64,000 bases of DNA from Acetobacterium woodii (GTDB lineage: Bacteria > Bacillota > Clostridia > Eubacteriales > Eubacteriaceae), in the NCBI GenBank assembly GCA_016213825.1, contig JACQZP010000027.1, positions 62,001 through 126,000 on the forward strand. Reading direction: 5' to 3'. Every line of letters begins with the position of its first letter. The first letter of the stretch is position 1. Below, piece by piece: positions 31,383-40,323 of this stretch. A program made the translations under genes and the position numbers. The notes beneath the pieces were generated by a model, which worked only from the letters and a program-made list of their open reading frames with translations, was not told the origin of the DNA and searched no databases.

Positions 31383-32225
31383 ATGTCGGGAAAACTATAT
31401 ATTGTCGGTACCCCTATCGGGAATCTGGATGATATGAGTATAAGAGGATTAAAGGTCTTGCAGGCGGTCGATCTGATCGCCGCAGAGGATACCCGCCATT
31501 CCATTAAGCTGCTCAATCATTTTGAGATTTCCAAAAAGATGGTGGCCTATCATCAGCATAATGAACAGCAGTCCAGCGAAGGGCTCATTGAACTGCTGCA
31601 GCAGGGCCAGAACATTGCCCTGATCTCTGATGCCGGCATGCCGCTGATTTCCGATCCGGGATCAGTGCTGGTTAAAAACTGCGTGGCCAATGACATTGAC
31701 CTGGAAGTGGTGCCTGGCCCCAATGCTGGGCTTTGCGGTCTGGTGCTGTCCGGACTGGATACTCGCTCGTTTTTGTTTCTGGGTTTCTTAGGTAAAGAAA
31801 ACAAAGCCATTAAAGAAGGACTAAAACGGATTGAAGCGTCGGAGTTTACTGTGGTGCTTTACGAATCGCCGCACCGCTTACCAAAAACCCTGGAAATACT
31901 TGAGCAGCATGGCCTGGGTCATCGGCAGATGAGCATTTCCCGGGAGATTACCAAACGCTACGAAGAAACCCGATACGGCAGCATTACAGAACATCTTCAC
32001 TATTATCAGGAACATAACCCCCGGGGCGAATATGTGCTTTGTATTGAAGGCCGAACCCCGGAAGAAGGTAATGCGACAGCCGGTCTGGAACTGGAAACCC
32101 TCAGTCTGGAAGAACATCTGGCTCATTATCTAAATACCGGCTTGCCGGAAAAAGAGGCCATGAAGGCTGTCGCCAAAGACCGGAATATTTCCCGCCGGGA
32201 CGTCTATAATGCAGTAAAACGATAA
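31383..32225 (+). CDS. rsmI: 16S rRNA (cytidine(1402)-2'-O)-methyltransferase RsmI
   Basis: The 280-residue SAM enzyme of the tetrapyrrole-methylase fold shows LYIVGTPIGNLDDMSIRGL at the start, AAEDTRHSIKLL, ISDAGMPLISDPG and the LYESPHRLPKTLE motif. It methylates C1402 in the decoding site. Its ATG directly abuts the stop of the FAD protein gene. Confidence 0.95.
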   Translation: MSGKLYIVGTPIGNLDDMSIRGLKVLQAVDLIAAEDTRHSIKLLNHFEISKKMVAYHQHNEQQSSEGLIELLQQGQNIALISDAGMPLISDPGSVLVKNCVANDIDLEVVPGPNAGLCGLVLSGLDTRSFLFLGFLGKENKAIKEGLKRIEASEFTVVLYESPHRLPKTLEILEQHGLGHRQMSISREITKRYEETRYGSITEHLHYYQEHNPRGEYVLCIEGRTPEEGNATAGLELETLSLEEHLAHYLNTGLPEKEAMKAVAKDRNISRRDVYNAVKR

Positions 32226-32230
32226 ATCCC

Positions 32231-32258
32231 TTGAAATTATCTGGAATTAAAGTATAAT
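32231..32258 (+). promoter_or_regulatory. promoter of the metG T-box transcript
   Basis: TTGAAA and TATAAT are 16 bases apart, starting just after the rsmI stop. Confidence 0.65.
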
Positions 32259-32289
32259 AGGGATAGCTAAAAAAATAAAAAAAATAATA

Positions 32290-32540
32290 ATAAACAAATG
32301 ACAATGAAGAGAAGAGTAAATGAAGGATCTGTCCAAAGAGAGCCGGGGAAGGTGAAAGCCGGTGACAGAAAAACCATTGAAGATGGCCTTGGAGTCTGTT
32401 TGGGTGAAGATTTTAGCCCGACCGCTTGACGCGATAAAACTGAAAGTCTAATGAACTTATGAAGGCATTATTTGTGAGAATAATGCGAACTAAGGTGGTA
32501 ACGCGAAACCTTCGCCCTTAACTGGACGGAGGTTTTTTTG
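32290..32540 (+). promoter_or_regulatory. T-box riboswitch (tRNA-Met) with terminator
   Basis: The leader has stem I features (AGAGAGCCGG..., GGTGAAAGCCGG) and a specifier ATG at 32383-32385 in GAAGATGGCC. It has the T-box AAGGTGGTAACGCG at 32492-32505 and a terminator formed by AACCTTCG and CGGAGGTT, followed by seven T (to 32540). The bulge UGGU can pair with an ACCA tRNA end, matching the A discriminator of tRNA-Met. Uncharged tRNA-Met should favour the antiterminator and allow metG transcription. Confidence 0.92.
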
Positions 32541-32554
32541 CGAATGCGAATATA

Positions 32555-32671
32555 GTACAGTGAGCTTCGCTGTCTGTATATATAAAACAATTTTTACACT
32601 GTACGTCGTACAGGCTTAGGCCTGTTCGCCTACACGTTACAAAATTGGTTATATATACAAACATCAAAGCA
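32555..32671 (-). repeat. structured palindromic repeat, copy A (upstream of metG)
   Basis: On the minus strand this about 117-base element aligns end to end with copy B at 34700-34816. Shared blocks are GCTTTGATG, CAATTTTGTAA, TGTAGGCGAACAGG, GCCTGT, GTACAGTG, ATTGTTT and CAGCGAAGCTCAC. The outer stem is built from TGTATATATAA and TTTATATATACA here, and from different but equally complementary bases in copy B. It lies between the T-box terminator and the metG start, so it is part of the metG mRNA. Confidence 0.85.
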
Positions 32672-32733
32672 AGATAGGTCATTGTCGAAGAATTTCACAA
32701 TTAACAAAAGAAGTAATAAAAAAGGAGAAAATT

Positions 32734-34680
32734 ATGTCAAAAGAAACGTTTTATATCACTACCCCCATATACTATCCCAGCGGGAACCTGCATATCGGTC
32801 ATACCTATACCACGGTGGCAGCCGATACGATCACCCGGTTTAAAAAACTGAAGGGCTATGATACCTACTTTTTAACCGGAACCGATGAACATGGTCAGAA
32901 GATTGAAAAAATAGCAGCTGAGGCTGGCGTCGCACCTCAGGATTATGTGGATGGCATTGTCACCGGGATTAAAAATCTCTGGGATACCATGAACATTAAC
33001 TATGATCAGTTCATCCGAACCACCGACCCGGAACATGAAAAAACCATCCAGCGGATTTTTAAAAAGCTCTACGACCAGGGTGATATTTACAAATCCAATT
33101 ATGAAGGCTGGTACTGCACCCCCTGTGAATCGTTCTGGACTGAAAGCCAGTTAGTCGACGGGAATTGCCCGGATTGTGGACGACCTGTGGAAAAAGCCTC
33201 AGAAGAAGCCTACTTCTTCAAAATGTCAAAATATGCCGATGACCTGCTTAAACACATCGAAGCCAACCCTGATTTTATCCAACCCGAATCCCGCAAAAAT
33301 GAAATGATCAACAATTTCATTAAACCCGGACTTCAGGATTTATGCGTCTCCCGAACCTCCTTCACCTGGGGGGTGCCGGTGGACTTTGATCCCGGACATG
33401 TGGTTTATGTGTGGATTGACGCCCTGCCCAACTACGTTTCAGCCCTGGGCTACCTCAATGACAAACCGAATCTGATGGACCGATACTGGCCGGCGGATGT
33501 GCATCTGGTTGGAAAAGATATTATCCGTTTCCATACCATTTATTGGCCGATTATCCTGATGGCGTTAGAATTACCGCTGCCCAAACAGGTTTATGGCCAC
33601 GGTTGGATCCTGTTAAAAGGCGGAAAAATGTCCAAATCTGTGGGTAACGTTGTGGATCCTGTGGTATTAGTGGATAAATATGGCGTCGATGCGCTGCGCT
33701 ACCATGTGCTTCGGGAAATGAGCTATGGTTCCGATGGGGTTTATAATGAGGATTTGCTGGTCAGCCATATCAATTCGGATCTGGCCAATGACCTAGGCAA
33801 TCTGCTCAGCCGAACCCTGGCGATGACCGAAAAATATTTCGGCGGCATTATTCCCAAAGAACGGGAAAAAGAAGCAATCGACGACGAGATCATTGAACTG
33901 GCCGAGAAAACTCCGGGGATCGTCAGCGACTATATGGATAAACTGGACTTTAGCCGGGCGCTGGAAGAAATCTGGAAGCTGGTCTCCCGCTCTAACAAAT
34001 ATATCGATGAAACCCAACCCTGGGTGCTGGGAAAAACCCCGGAAAAACAGGCCCGACTGGCCCAGGTAATGTATAACCTGACCGAATGTCTGCGGATTGT
34101 CACCGTGCTGTTTTCGGCCGCCATGCCGGAAACCGCCCGAAAAATCGGCGAACAGTTAAAATGTCCCGAAGCTTGTTTAACCTGGGACAGTATCCAGCAG
34201 TTTGGCGGCTATCCCGAAGGGATCAAGATCGAGCGCTGCGATGCCCTCTTCCCCCGAATTGAGCTGGAGAAAAAAGAAGAAAAACCAGTCAAAGAAGCTA
34301 AAACAAAGGATAAAAAAGAAGCGAAGGCTAACAGTGAAAGTCAGGAAGAACTGCCAGAAGGCCTGATCACCATTGACGACTTTGCCAAGGTACAGCTGCG
34401 AGTGGCCGAAGTCGTCGCCTGTGAACCACATCCCGATGCTGACCGTCTGCTGGTCTTACAGCTGATGGTTGGTCAGGAAAAACGACAGGTGGTCTCGGGT
34501 ATTGCCAAATATTATGCCCCGGCAGACCTGATTGGCAAAACCGTGATCCTGGTCGCCAACTTGAAACCAGTCAACCTCCGGGGTCTGGAATCCAACGGGA
34601 TGATTCTGGCCGCCACCAAAGGCAAAAAATTATCCCTGGTCACCGTCGACGGCATCCCATCAGGGGGAAAAGTATCTTAA
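32734..34680 (+). CDS. metG: methionine-tRNA ligase
   Basis: MetRS charges tRNA-Met. The 648-residue protein has PSGNLHIGHTYT (HIGH box), zinc-knuckle cysteines CTPCESFW and CPDCGRP near 125-150, the KMSKS loop GGKMSKSVGN near 298-307, and an anticodon-binding helical domain. A Lys/Glu-rich linker is followed by a C-terminal EMAP-like tRNA-binding domain (FAKVQLRVAEVVACEPHPDADRLLVL). Expression is governed by the T-box upstream. The gene is bracketed by inverted copies of a hairpin repeat. Confidence 0.97.
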   Translation: MSKETFYITTPIYYPSGNLHIGHTYTTVAADTITRFKKLKGYDTYFLTGTDEHGQKIEKIAAEAGVAPQDYVDGIVTGIKNLWDTMNINYDQFIRTTDPEHEKTIQRIFKKLYDQGDIYKSNYEGWYCTPCESFWTESQLVDGNCPDCGRPVEKASEEAYFFKMSKYADDLLKHIEANPDFIQPESRKNEMINNFIKPGLQDLCVSRTSFTWGVPVDFDPGHVVYVWIDALPNYVSALGYLNDKPNLMDRYWPADVHLVGKDIIRFHTIYWPIILMALELPLPKQVYGHGWILLKGGKMSKSVGNVVDPVVLVDKYGVDALRYHVLREMSYGSDGVYNEDLLVSHINSDLANDLGNLLSRTLAMTEKYFGGIIPKEREKEAIDDEIIELAEKTPGIVSDYMDKLDFSRALEEIWKLVSRSNKYIDETQPWVLGKTPEKQARLAQVMYNLTECLRIVTVLFSAAMPETARKIGEQLKCPEACLTWDSIQQFGGYPEGIKIERCDALFPRIELEKKEEKPVKEAKTKDKKEAKANSESQEELPEGLITIDDFAKVQLRVAEVVACEPHPDADRLLVLQLMVGQEKRQVVSGIAKYYAPADLIGKTVILVANLKPVNLRGLESNGMILAATKGKKLSLVTVDGIPSGGKVS

Positions 34681-34699
34681 TTTAAAAATCGAACAAAGG

Positions 34700-34816
34700 T
34701 TGCTTTGATGCCAGTTTTCACAAACAATTTTGTAATGTGTAGGCGAACAGGTGGTAGCCTGTCCGCCGTACAGTGGAGAAATTGTTTCGTGCAAACTGGC
34801 AGCGAAGCTCACGGTA
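34700..34816 (+). repeat. structured palindromic repeat, copy B (downstream of metG)
   Basis: The sequence folds into one long hairpin: GCTTTG with CGAAGC, GCCAGTTT with AAACTGGC, AAACAATTT with AAATTGTTT, TGTA with TACA, and GGCGAACAGG with CCTGTCCGCC around a TGGTAG loop. It is the inverted counterpart of copy A. Stem bases differ between the copies while pairing is kept, which points to selection on structure. No coding frame is present. Confidence 0.85.
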
Positions 34817-34838
34817 ACTTGATAAATAAGCAAATAAA

Positions 34839-34878
34839 AAAGTCTAAACGGGGGTGTGCGTCCCGTTTAGACTTTTAA
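34839..34878. terminator. bidirectional terminator between metG and trxA
   Basis: AAAGTCTAAACGGG pairs with CCCGTTTAGACTTT around an eight-to-nine-base loop. The minus side has six T followed by ATTTG, and the plus side has TTTTAAAA, so it serves the converging metG and thioredoxin genes. Confidence 0.88.
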
Positions 34879-34890
34879 AATATGCTGGTA

Positions 34891-35217
34891 TTAAAGGGCT
34901 TTCATGGCATCGATATAGTCGTCTTTTTCACGAACACCGACAAAGCGGTTCACGGCTTCACCATTTTTAAAGAAAACCACAGTGGGAATACTCATGACTC
35001 GGAATTGTTGGGCCAGGCTCTGGTTTTCATCCACATTGATTTTGCAAACCTTCATATTGTCGCCTAATTCCTGGGATATTTCGTCTATTGTCGGGGCCAG
35101 TGCTTTACAAGGTCCGCACCATTCTGCCCAAAAATCCACCATGACCGCTCCATTATAGGATAAAATCTCGGTTTCAAAATTTTCCATATTGATATTAATA
35201 ATTTTTTCACTGGACAT
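34891..35217 (-). CDS. trxA: thioredoxin
   Basis: The 108-residue protein has the active site WAEWCGPCKALAP at about 28-40 and the cis-proline turn MSIPTVVFF near 76. It reduces protein disulfides. The ATG follows GAGGTGAAGAGAAC. It is alone on the minus strand in this section; a second thioredoxin gene lies at 41633. Confidence 0.95.
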   Translation of the reverse strand: MSSEKIININMENFETEILSYNGAVMVDFWAEWCGPCKALAPTIDEISQELGDNMKVCKINVDENQSLAQQFRVMSIPTVVFFKNGEAVNRFVGVREKDDYIDAMKAL

Positions 35218-35335
35218 GTTCTCTTCACCTCATAAATATATTTGCTCAAACATTATATAATAATTCTCAACAAGATTAAAGGATAAAAGTTAAATTTCTG
35301 ATATTAAAGCGGAGCTGTTGTGTTAAAATATAGGC

Positions 35336-37483
35336 ATGAAAAAGATGGATTTTAAAAAGAGTATCATAAAAAAAGAATTGAATAAACTAAACAAAAAAAA
35401 CCAGCATCGCTTTCATATGCCCGGACATAAGGGTCGGGGCGAAGCCTTTGCTTTATATGACTACGACATCACCGAAATACCCGGGGCCGATAATCTCCAC
35501 GATGCCCAGGGCGTCATTGCTCAAGCTCAGCAAAAACTGGCTGCAATCTATCATAGCGACGAAGCCGCCATTCTGGTTAATGGCACCACCACCGGGATTC
35601 ACAGTGCGATCTTAGGAACCAGTGTCCCGGGAAAGAAACTGCTGGTGCCGATTAATTGTCATCGGGCGGTCTTTGGCGCTCTGGCTTTAGGCCGCATCGA
35701 AGGGGTTTTTATTGCGCCGGAAATGCAGCCAGACATGGGCTTTGCCAAAGCCGTCAGCGTTGCCAGTGTCCACGAGGCACTTGCCGAACACCCGGATATC
35801 AATGGAATGATCCTGACCAATCCTTGCTATTATGGCACCACCAGCGATGTCGAAAAAATAGCGGCGACCCTTCATGCTCAGGGGAAATTTTTAATTGTCG
35901 ATGAGGCTCACGGCGCCCATCTTAAATTTAATGATAACTTGCCAATGGATGCTCTGTCAGCCGGTGCGGATGTGGTGATTCAAAGCACCCACAAAATACT
36001 GGGGTCGCTTACCCAAAGTTCCCTGATTCATTTTCAGGGCGAGCGGGTCGACCGCCAGCAGATCAAATCCTTTCTGGCACTGCTCCAAAGCTCATCCCCC
36101 AGCTATCCGCTGATGATTTCGGTGGAAGAGGCCATCGACGCGGCCTTCGAAAAAGGTGAAGCGATCTTTGAAACCATCGTTGAAGCCCATCAAGATTACT
36201 GTCAGAATCAGAATAAAAAGGCCCCCATTGTCCTTTATGAAGAGGACGGGGTAGATCGGGGTTACGACCGCAGCAAGTGGCTGTTTCAGACCCGGGGAAT
36301 AACCGGGGCAGAATTGGAAACCCTGTTGTCACGCCAATATGGCATCCAATGCGAAATGTCCGGCGACAATCACGTGCTGGCGATGACCGGCATGGGTACC
36401 ACCCGGGAAGATTTAGTAAGCTTAACCCAAGCTATCTGTGATATAAATAAAAAGGTGAAAATCAATCAATCCGAAAAAATAGCCGTACAAACCCACATCA
36501 ATCGCTGGAAAACCATGGACTTGGCCGCTGCGGTTAAAACTGAAATGCCGCTCTGGGAAGCGCTGCATTCGGCTGTGAAAGAGAAAAAGAGCCTCAACCA
36601 GAGTGTCGGAGCAATAGTCGGCGATTTTATTATCCCCTATCCTCCCGGAATTCCGGTCTTGCTGCCTGGCAGCCGGATGACTCCAGAAATAGCAGGCTAT
36701 TTAAATCATCTGCTGGATCACGATGTGGCGGTGGTGGGGATTGATCAAAAAAGAGAACTCACGTTAATAAAAAAGGAGCCATTCAACATGGATAAAAAAC
36801 ATAACGGTCAGTTGATCGTCATCGAGGGCGTGGATGGCAGCGGAAAGCAAACCCAAACCCAATTACTTTACGACCGATTATTAAAACAGGGGGAAAAAGT
36901 GATGAAAATTTCTTATCCCCGATATGACAAAAAATCCTCAGCCATGGTAAAATTATATCTGGAAGGGGCGTTTGGCAAAGACCCCAGCACCATCAGCCCG
37001 TATATTGCCTCCACCTTTTATGCCGCCGATCGTTATGCCTCCTATAAGGAAGATTACGAGGACTTTCTTAATCAGGGTGGTCTGGTCTTGGTGGATCGTT
37101 ATACCACCTCTAATATGGTGCATCAGGCCGGAAAAATAAAGGATTCCGAGGAACGGAAACGTTTTCTTGACTGGCTGTGGGATTTTGAATTCAATCTTTA
37201 TGGATTGCCGATTCCCGATCAGGTATTTTTCCTTAACATTCCGCCGGCGATCAACCAGCAACTGATTAAAAATCGACATAATAAAATAACCGGCAAACAA
37301 GAAAAAGATATCCATGAAAATAGTCCGGAGCATCTCCTGGATTCCTACCATAGTGCTCTGGCACTGGTTGAGGAATATGGCTGGACTGAAATAAATTGCG
37401 TCCACGATAATCGGCTAAGAAGCATCGAAAGCATCCATGAGCAAATCTGGGAATGCATAAAGGAGAGTAAAGTAAATGATTGA
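35336..37483 (+). CDS. in-frame fusion: Orn/Lys/Arg decarboxylase family protein + thymidylate kinase
   Basis: Residues 1 to about 480 match the PLP-dependent group III decarboxylases: HMPGHKGRG near 28, DEAHGAHLKF, and the PLP lysine Lys220 in STHKILGS, closing with IPYPPGIPVLLPG. Residues 485-715 are a thymidylate kinase with P-loop EGVDGSGKQTQ, the DRYTTSN motif and a C-terminal LID region. An ATG at 36788 (codon 485) sits nine bases after a good AAGGAG, so Tmk may also be made separately. In B. subtilis the two are adjacent genes (yaaO, tmk). Loss of a stop codon or a sequencing indel in the A6 run near 36750 would both explain the fusion. Confidence 0.85.
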   Translation: MKKMDFKKSIIKKELNKLNKKNQHRFHMPGHKGRGEAFALYDYDITEIPGADNLHDAQGVIAQAQQKLAAIYHSDEAAILVNGTTTGIHSAILGTSVPGKKLLVPINCHRAVFGALALGRIEGVFIAPEMQPDMGFAKAVSVASVHEALAEHPDINGMILTNPCYYGTTSDVEKIAATLHAQGKFLIVDEAHGAHLKFNDNLPMDALSAGADVVIQSTHKILGSLTQSSLIHFQGERVDRQQIKSFLALLQSSSPSYPLMISVEEAIDAAFEKGEAIFETIVEAHQDYCQNQNKKAPIVLYEEDGVDRGYDRSKWLFQTRGITGAELETLLSRQYGIQCEMSGDNHVLAMTGMGTTREDLVSLTQAICDINKKVKINQSEKIAVQTHINRWKTMDLAAAVKTEMPLWEALHSAVKEKKSLNQSVGAIVGDFIIPYPPGIPVLLPGSRMTPEIAGYLNHLLDHDVAVVGIDQKRELTLIKKEPFNMDKKHNGQLIVIEGVDGSGKQTQTQLLYDRLLKQGEKVMKISYPRYDKKSSAMVKLYLEGAFGKDPSTISPYIASTFYAADRYASYKEDYEDFLNQGGLVLVDRYTTSNMVHQAGKIKDSEERKRFLDWLWDFEFNLYGLPIPDQVFFLNIPPAINQQLIKNRHNKITGKQEKDIHENSPEHLLDSYHSALALVEEYGWTEINCVHDNRLRSIESIHEQIWECIKESKVND

Positions 37484-37784
37484 AGATCAATATACCTATT
37501 TAACTATGGCCGACACTGATATGGAGTTTATCCTACTTAAAAATTATCTCAGTGCCAATGGCATTCCCGTAATCACCCGGGAAAAAGGCTTTGGCGGACC
37601 GATCCGCAGCATCTTTATGGGTAATTTTATGCCCGCTCACATCGAAGTTTACGTCAAAGAAAGTGATTATGAGGAAGCGGTGAGGCTGTTGGATTATGAA
37701 GAATTCAGTGCCGAACTGGATGAAGAACTGGAAATGGCCATGGGTGACGATGACGATGAGGAAAATAAATCAAAGCCGAATTAA
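37476..37784 (+). CDS. DUF2007-type small acidic protein
   Basis: The 102-residue protein has a short alpha/beta domain (YTYLTMADTDMEFILLKNYLSANGIPV...HIEVYVKESDYEEAVRLL) resembling the putative signal-transducing DUF2007 family, and an acidic tail. It starts inside the last codons of the decarboxylase-Tmk gene and precedes holB, the place of yaaQ in B. subtilis, though it is not clearly a YaaQ/DarA homologue. The function is unknown. Confidence 0.7.
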   Translation: MIEDQYTYLTMADTDMEFILLKNYLSANGIPVITREKGFGGPIRSIFMGNFMPAHIEVYVKESDYEEAVRLLDYEEFSAELDEELEMAMGDDDDEENKSKPN

Positions 37785-37816
37785 GTTTTTAATGGGGCCA
37801 TCTGAGAGGGAAAACG

Positions 37817-38803
37817 ATGTTTGAAAAGATACAGGGTCATCAAACCATTACAAATCATTTGAGCAAAGAAATAAATACCAACGAGGTAAGCCATGCTTAC
37901 CTTTTTTCAGGAATGGATGGCATTGGTAAAAAGAAAACCGCCCGGGAATTTGCCAAGGCACTGCTATGCCGGGATGAAACCAACAAAGGTTGCGGTCATT
38001 GCACGGTCTGTACCCAGATTGAACATGAAAATTACCCAGACGTAAAAATAATCGGACCAAAACCCGGAGAAGCGAGCATAAAAATCAGCCAGGTTCGGGC
38101 GATGATCAGTGAGCTGTCGATCAAACCCTATTCCGGCAACTGGCGAATTAACATTATTGATGGGGCCGAACGAATGACCCCAGAGGCTCAGAACAGCCTG
38201 CTGAAATCATTGGAAGAGCCATTAAGTTATAATATCTTTATTCTGATTACCAGTCACGCTCAAACGATTTTACCGACGATCCGCTCCCGGTGTCAAAGCT
38301 ATCACTTCCAGCCGCTGAACTTTCCGGATATCGAAAAAATAATTTCGGAGGAAGGTGAATTTGATCAAAAAGCCGTCACCGAGGCCCTGATGGCGTCCGG
38401 CGGCTCCCCAGGAATGGCCTTGTATCTCTTAAATAACAGTGAGATTCAAAAAGAGCGAACCCATTATCTCCGGGAAGTTTACAGCTTGTTAAAAGGGGAT
38501 GAAATCAAGGTGTTTACCCTGGCCGAGGCCTTATCAAAAGATAAAACCATTAGCCAGGAGATGCTGGAGTTTTTTATTCACTGGTTCTATGAGGTGGACC
38601 TGTTGTTGGCAGGGCACCCCTTACCCAATAGCGGCCAGCCAAACCCGGCTCATCAAGCCTATCATCAATTGCTGGGAAACGAAAAAAATCAGGCCATTAT
38701 TAAAACTTTATTTGAAATGATGGCGACAATACAATATAATGTTAATTTAAGATTACAATGGGAAAAGTGTTTCATTAAGATAATGAAAATTCAGAAAGGA
38801 TAA
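37817..38803 (+). CDS. holB: DNA polymerase III subunit delta'
   Basis: The 328-residue AAA+ clamp-loader subunit has a Walker-like GMDGIGKKKTAREFAKALLC near 33-52, zinc cysteines CGHCTVC, the MTPEAQNSLLKSLEEP segment, and the SRC-like motif IRSRCQSY. It works with DnaX and HolA to load DnaN. It follows the Tmk unit and precedes ricT, as in other Firmicutes. Confidence 0.92.
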   Translation: MFEKIQGHQTITNHLSKEINTNEVSHAYLFSGMDGIGKKKTAREFAKALLCRDETNKGCGHCTVCTQIEHENYPDVKIIGPKPGEASIKISQVRAMISELSIKPYSGNWRINIIDGAERMTPEAQNSLLKSLEEPLSYNIFILITSHAQTILPTIRSRCQSYHFQPLNFPDIEKIISEEGEFDQKAVTEALMASGGSPGMALYLLNNSEIQKERTHYLREVYSLLKGDEIKVFTLAEALSKDKTISQEMLEFFIHWFYEVDLLLAGHPLPNSGQPNPAHQAYHQLLGNEKNQAIIKTLFEMMATIQYNVNLRLQWEKCFIKIMKIQKG

Positions 38804-38808
38804 ATCCA

Positions 38809-39648
38809 ATGGGAAAATCAGTCGTCGGTGTACGATTTAAAAAAGTGGGTAAAATATATTATTTTGATCCCTTAGATATTGAGTTTGACCAGTTTGATCC
38901 GGTTATTGTGGAAACCGTCAGAGGCATTGAGTATGGTGAAATTGCCTTAACCGCCAGAGTTGTGGATGAAGAAGAGATGGTAGCGCCGGTAAAACCGGTT
39001 ATCCGTAAGGCTACCGAAAATGACACCCTGGAATATAATAAGCTCAAGCAAAATGAGAAAGATGCCAAAGAGATTTTTACAACCAAGGCAAAAAAACACA
39101 AGCTGGAGATGAAGCTGATCGATGTGGAGTACACCTTTGATCAGAAAAAGGCGATCTTTTATTTTACCGCCGAAGGAAGAGTGGATTTCAGAGAATTGGT
39201 CAAAGATTTGGCATCCATCTTTAAGGTGCGAATTGAGCTCAGACAAATCGGTGTTCGGGATGAAGCGAAAATATTCAAAGGGTTAGGCGTCTGTGGGCGA
39301 ACCACCTGTTGTGCCCAATGGCTGGGAGATTTTACCCCAGTATCGATAAAAATGGCCAAAGAACAGAACCTTTCCTTAAATTCGACAAAGATATCTGGGA
39401 TCTGTGGTCGATTGTTATGTTGTCTGACCTATGAACAAGAGTTTTACGAAGAAGTTTCAAAAAAATTGCCGAAGGTGGGACAAAGAGTCATTACCGCCGA
39501 CGGTGAAGGTGAAGTATTCAAGTTAAGCATTCTGGAAGAAACCGTTTTCGTTAAAATTCAAGTGAATAAAGATGAAACCGAGGTGAAAAAATATCTTCTG
39601 GAAGAAATTGAAGTAAAAAAATACGAAAAAGTCAAAAAAGACAAATAA
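38809..39648 (+). CDS. ricT: RicT/YaaT, PSP1 domain protein
   Basis: The 279-residue PSP1-domain protein carries the cysteine-rich core CGRTTCCAQWLGDF and SGICGRLLCCLTYE (about 163-210). In B. subtilis these regions help the RicA-RicF-RicT complex hold iron-sulfur clusters and guide RNase Y mRNA processing. The C-terminal 30 residues are strongly charged. It is directly downstream of holB, its usual neighbour. Confidence 0.92.
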   Translation: MGKSVVGVRFKKVGKIYYFDPLDIEFDQFDPVIVETVRGIEYGEIALTARVVDEEEMVAPVKPVIRKATENDTLEYNKLKQNEKDAKEIFTTKAKKHKLEMKLIDVEYTFDQKKAIFYFTAEGRVDFRELVKDLASIFKVRIELRQIGVRDEAKIFKGLGVCGRTTCCAQWLGDFTPVSIKMAKEQNLSLNSTKISGICGRLLCCLTYEQEFYEEVSKKLPKVGQRVITADGEGEVFKLSILEETVFVKIQVNKDETEVKKYLLEEIEVKKYEKVKKDK

Positions 39649-39653
39649 TCATC

Positions 39654-39681
39654 TTGATTTCATAACAAAAAAGGATATAAT
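39654..39681 (+). promoter_or_regulatory. ferredoxin promoter
   Basis: TTGATT and TATAAT are 16 bases apart. Confidence 0.6.
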
Positions 39682-39716
39682 AAATATGTTGTTAATGCTA
39701 AAAGGAGGGTTTTTAA

Positions 39717-39884
<168 letters not shown>

Positions 39885-39897
39885 TTAGAAGTATTGA

Positions 39898-39938
39898 GAA
39901 AAGGCACTTTTCAGAAAATCTGGGAGGTGCCTTTAACA
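39898..39938 (+). terminator. hairpin after ferredoxin
   Basis: AAAGGCAC pairs with GTGCCTTT across a loop of about 19 bases; the T tail is short. Confidence 0.6.
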
Positions 39939-40072
39939 TGTCGCAAGCTAAATAGGCTATTTAATTAAACTCATTTATTTTTTTTAAAATTTTATGTTAA
40001 AAGATGATTCTCATGGGTAAATAACTACTCAAGAAAGAATTTGATATCAATTGATGTCTGCAGGAGGAAAAA

Positions 40073-40234
40073 ATGCAAAAATACGTATGTGATATTTGTG
40101 GCTATGTTTATGATCCGGAACTGGGTGATCCAGATAGCGGCGTTGCTCCGGGAACTGCTTTTGAAGATATTCCCGAAGACTGGGTTTGTCCATTATGTGG
40201 AGTCGGAAAAGAAGATTTTTCACCAGAAGAATAA
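40073..40234 (+). CDS. rubredoxin
   Basis: The 53-residue protein has the two iron-binding knuckles [10 protein letters not shown] and [11 protein letters not shown], with the family's [22 protein letters not shown] core. It carries single electrons and in anaerobes often supports oxygen or peroxide detoxification. A GGAGGAAAAA sequence precedes the ATG and a short, clear terminator follows. Confidence 0.96.
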   Translation: MQKYVCDICGYVYDPELGDPDSGVAPGTAFEDIPEDWVCPLCGVGKEDFSPEE

Positions 40235-40246
40235 GAAATGACACTC

Positions 40247-40274
40247 GAAAAAGAGCTAAAGCTCTTTTTTTTAT
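40247..40274 (+). terminator. terminator after rubredoxin
   Basis: AAAAGAGC and GCTCTTTT are separated by TAAA and followed by more T residues. Confidence 0.85.
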
Positions 40275-40323
40275 GAGATCAATGAGTTATAATAAAAAAA
40301 CAGTACAAAAACATGGAGGAACT

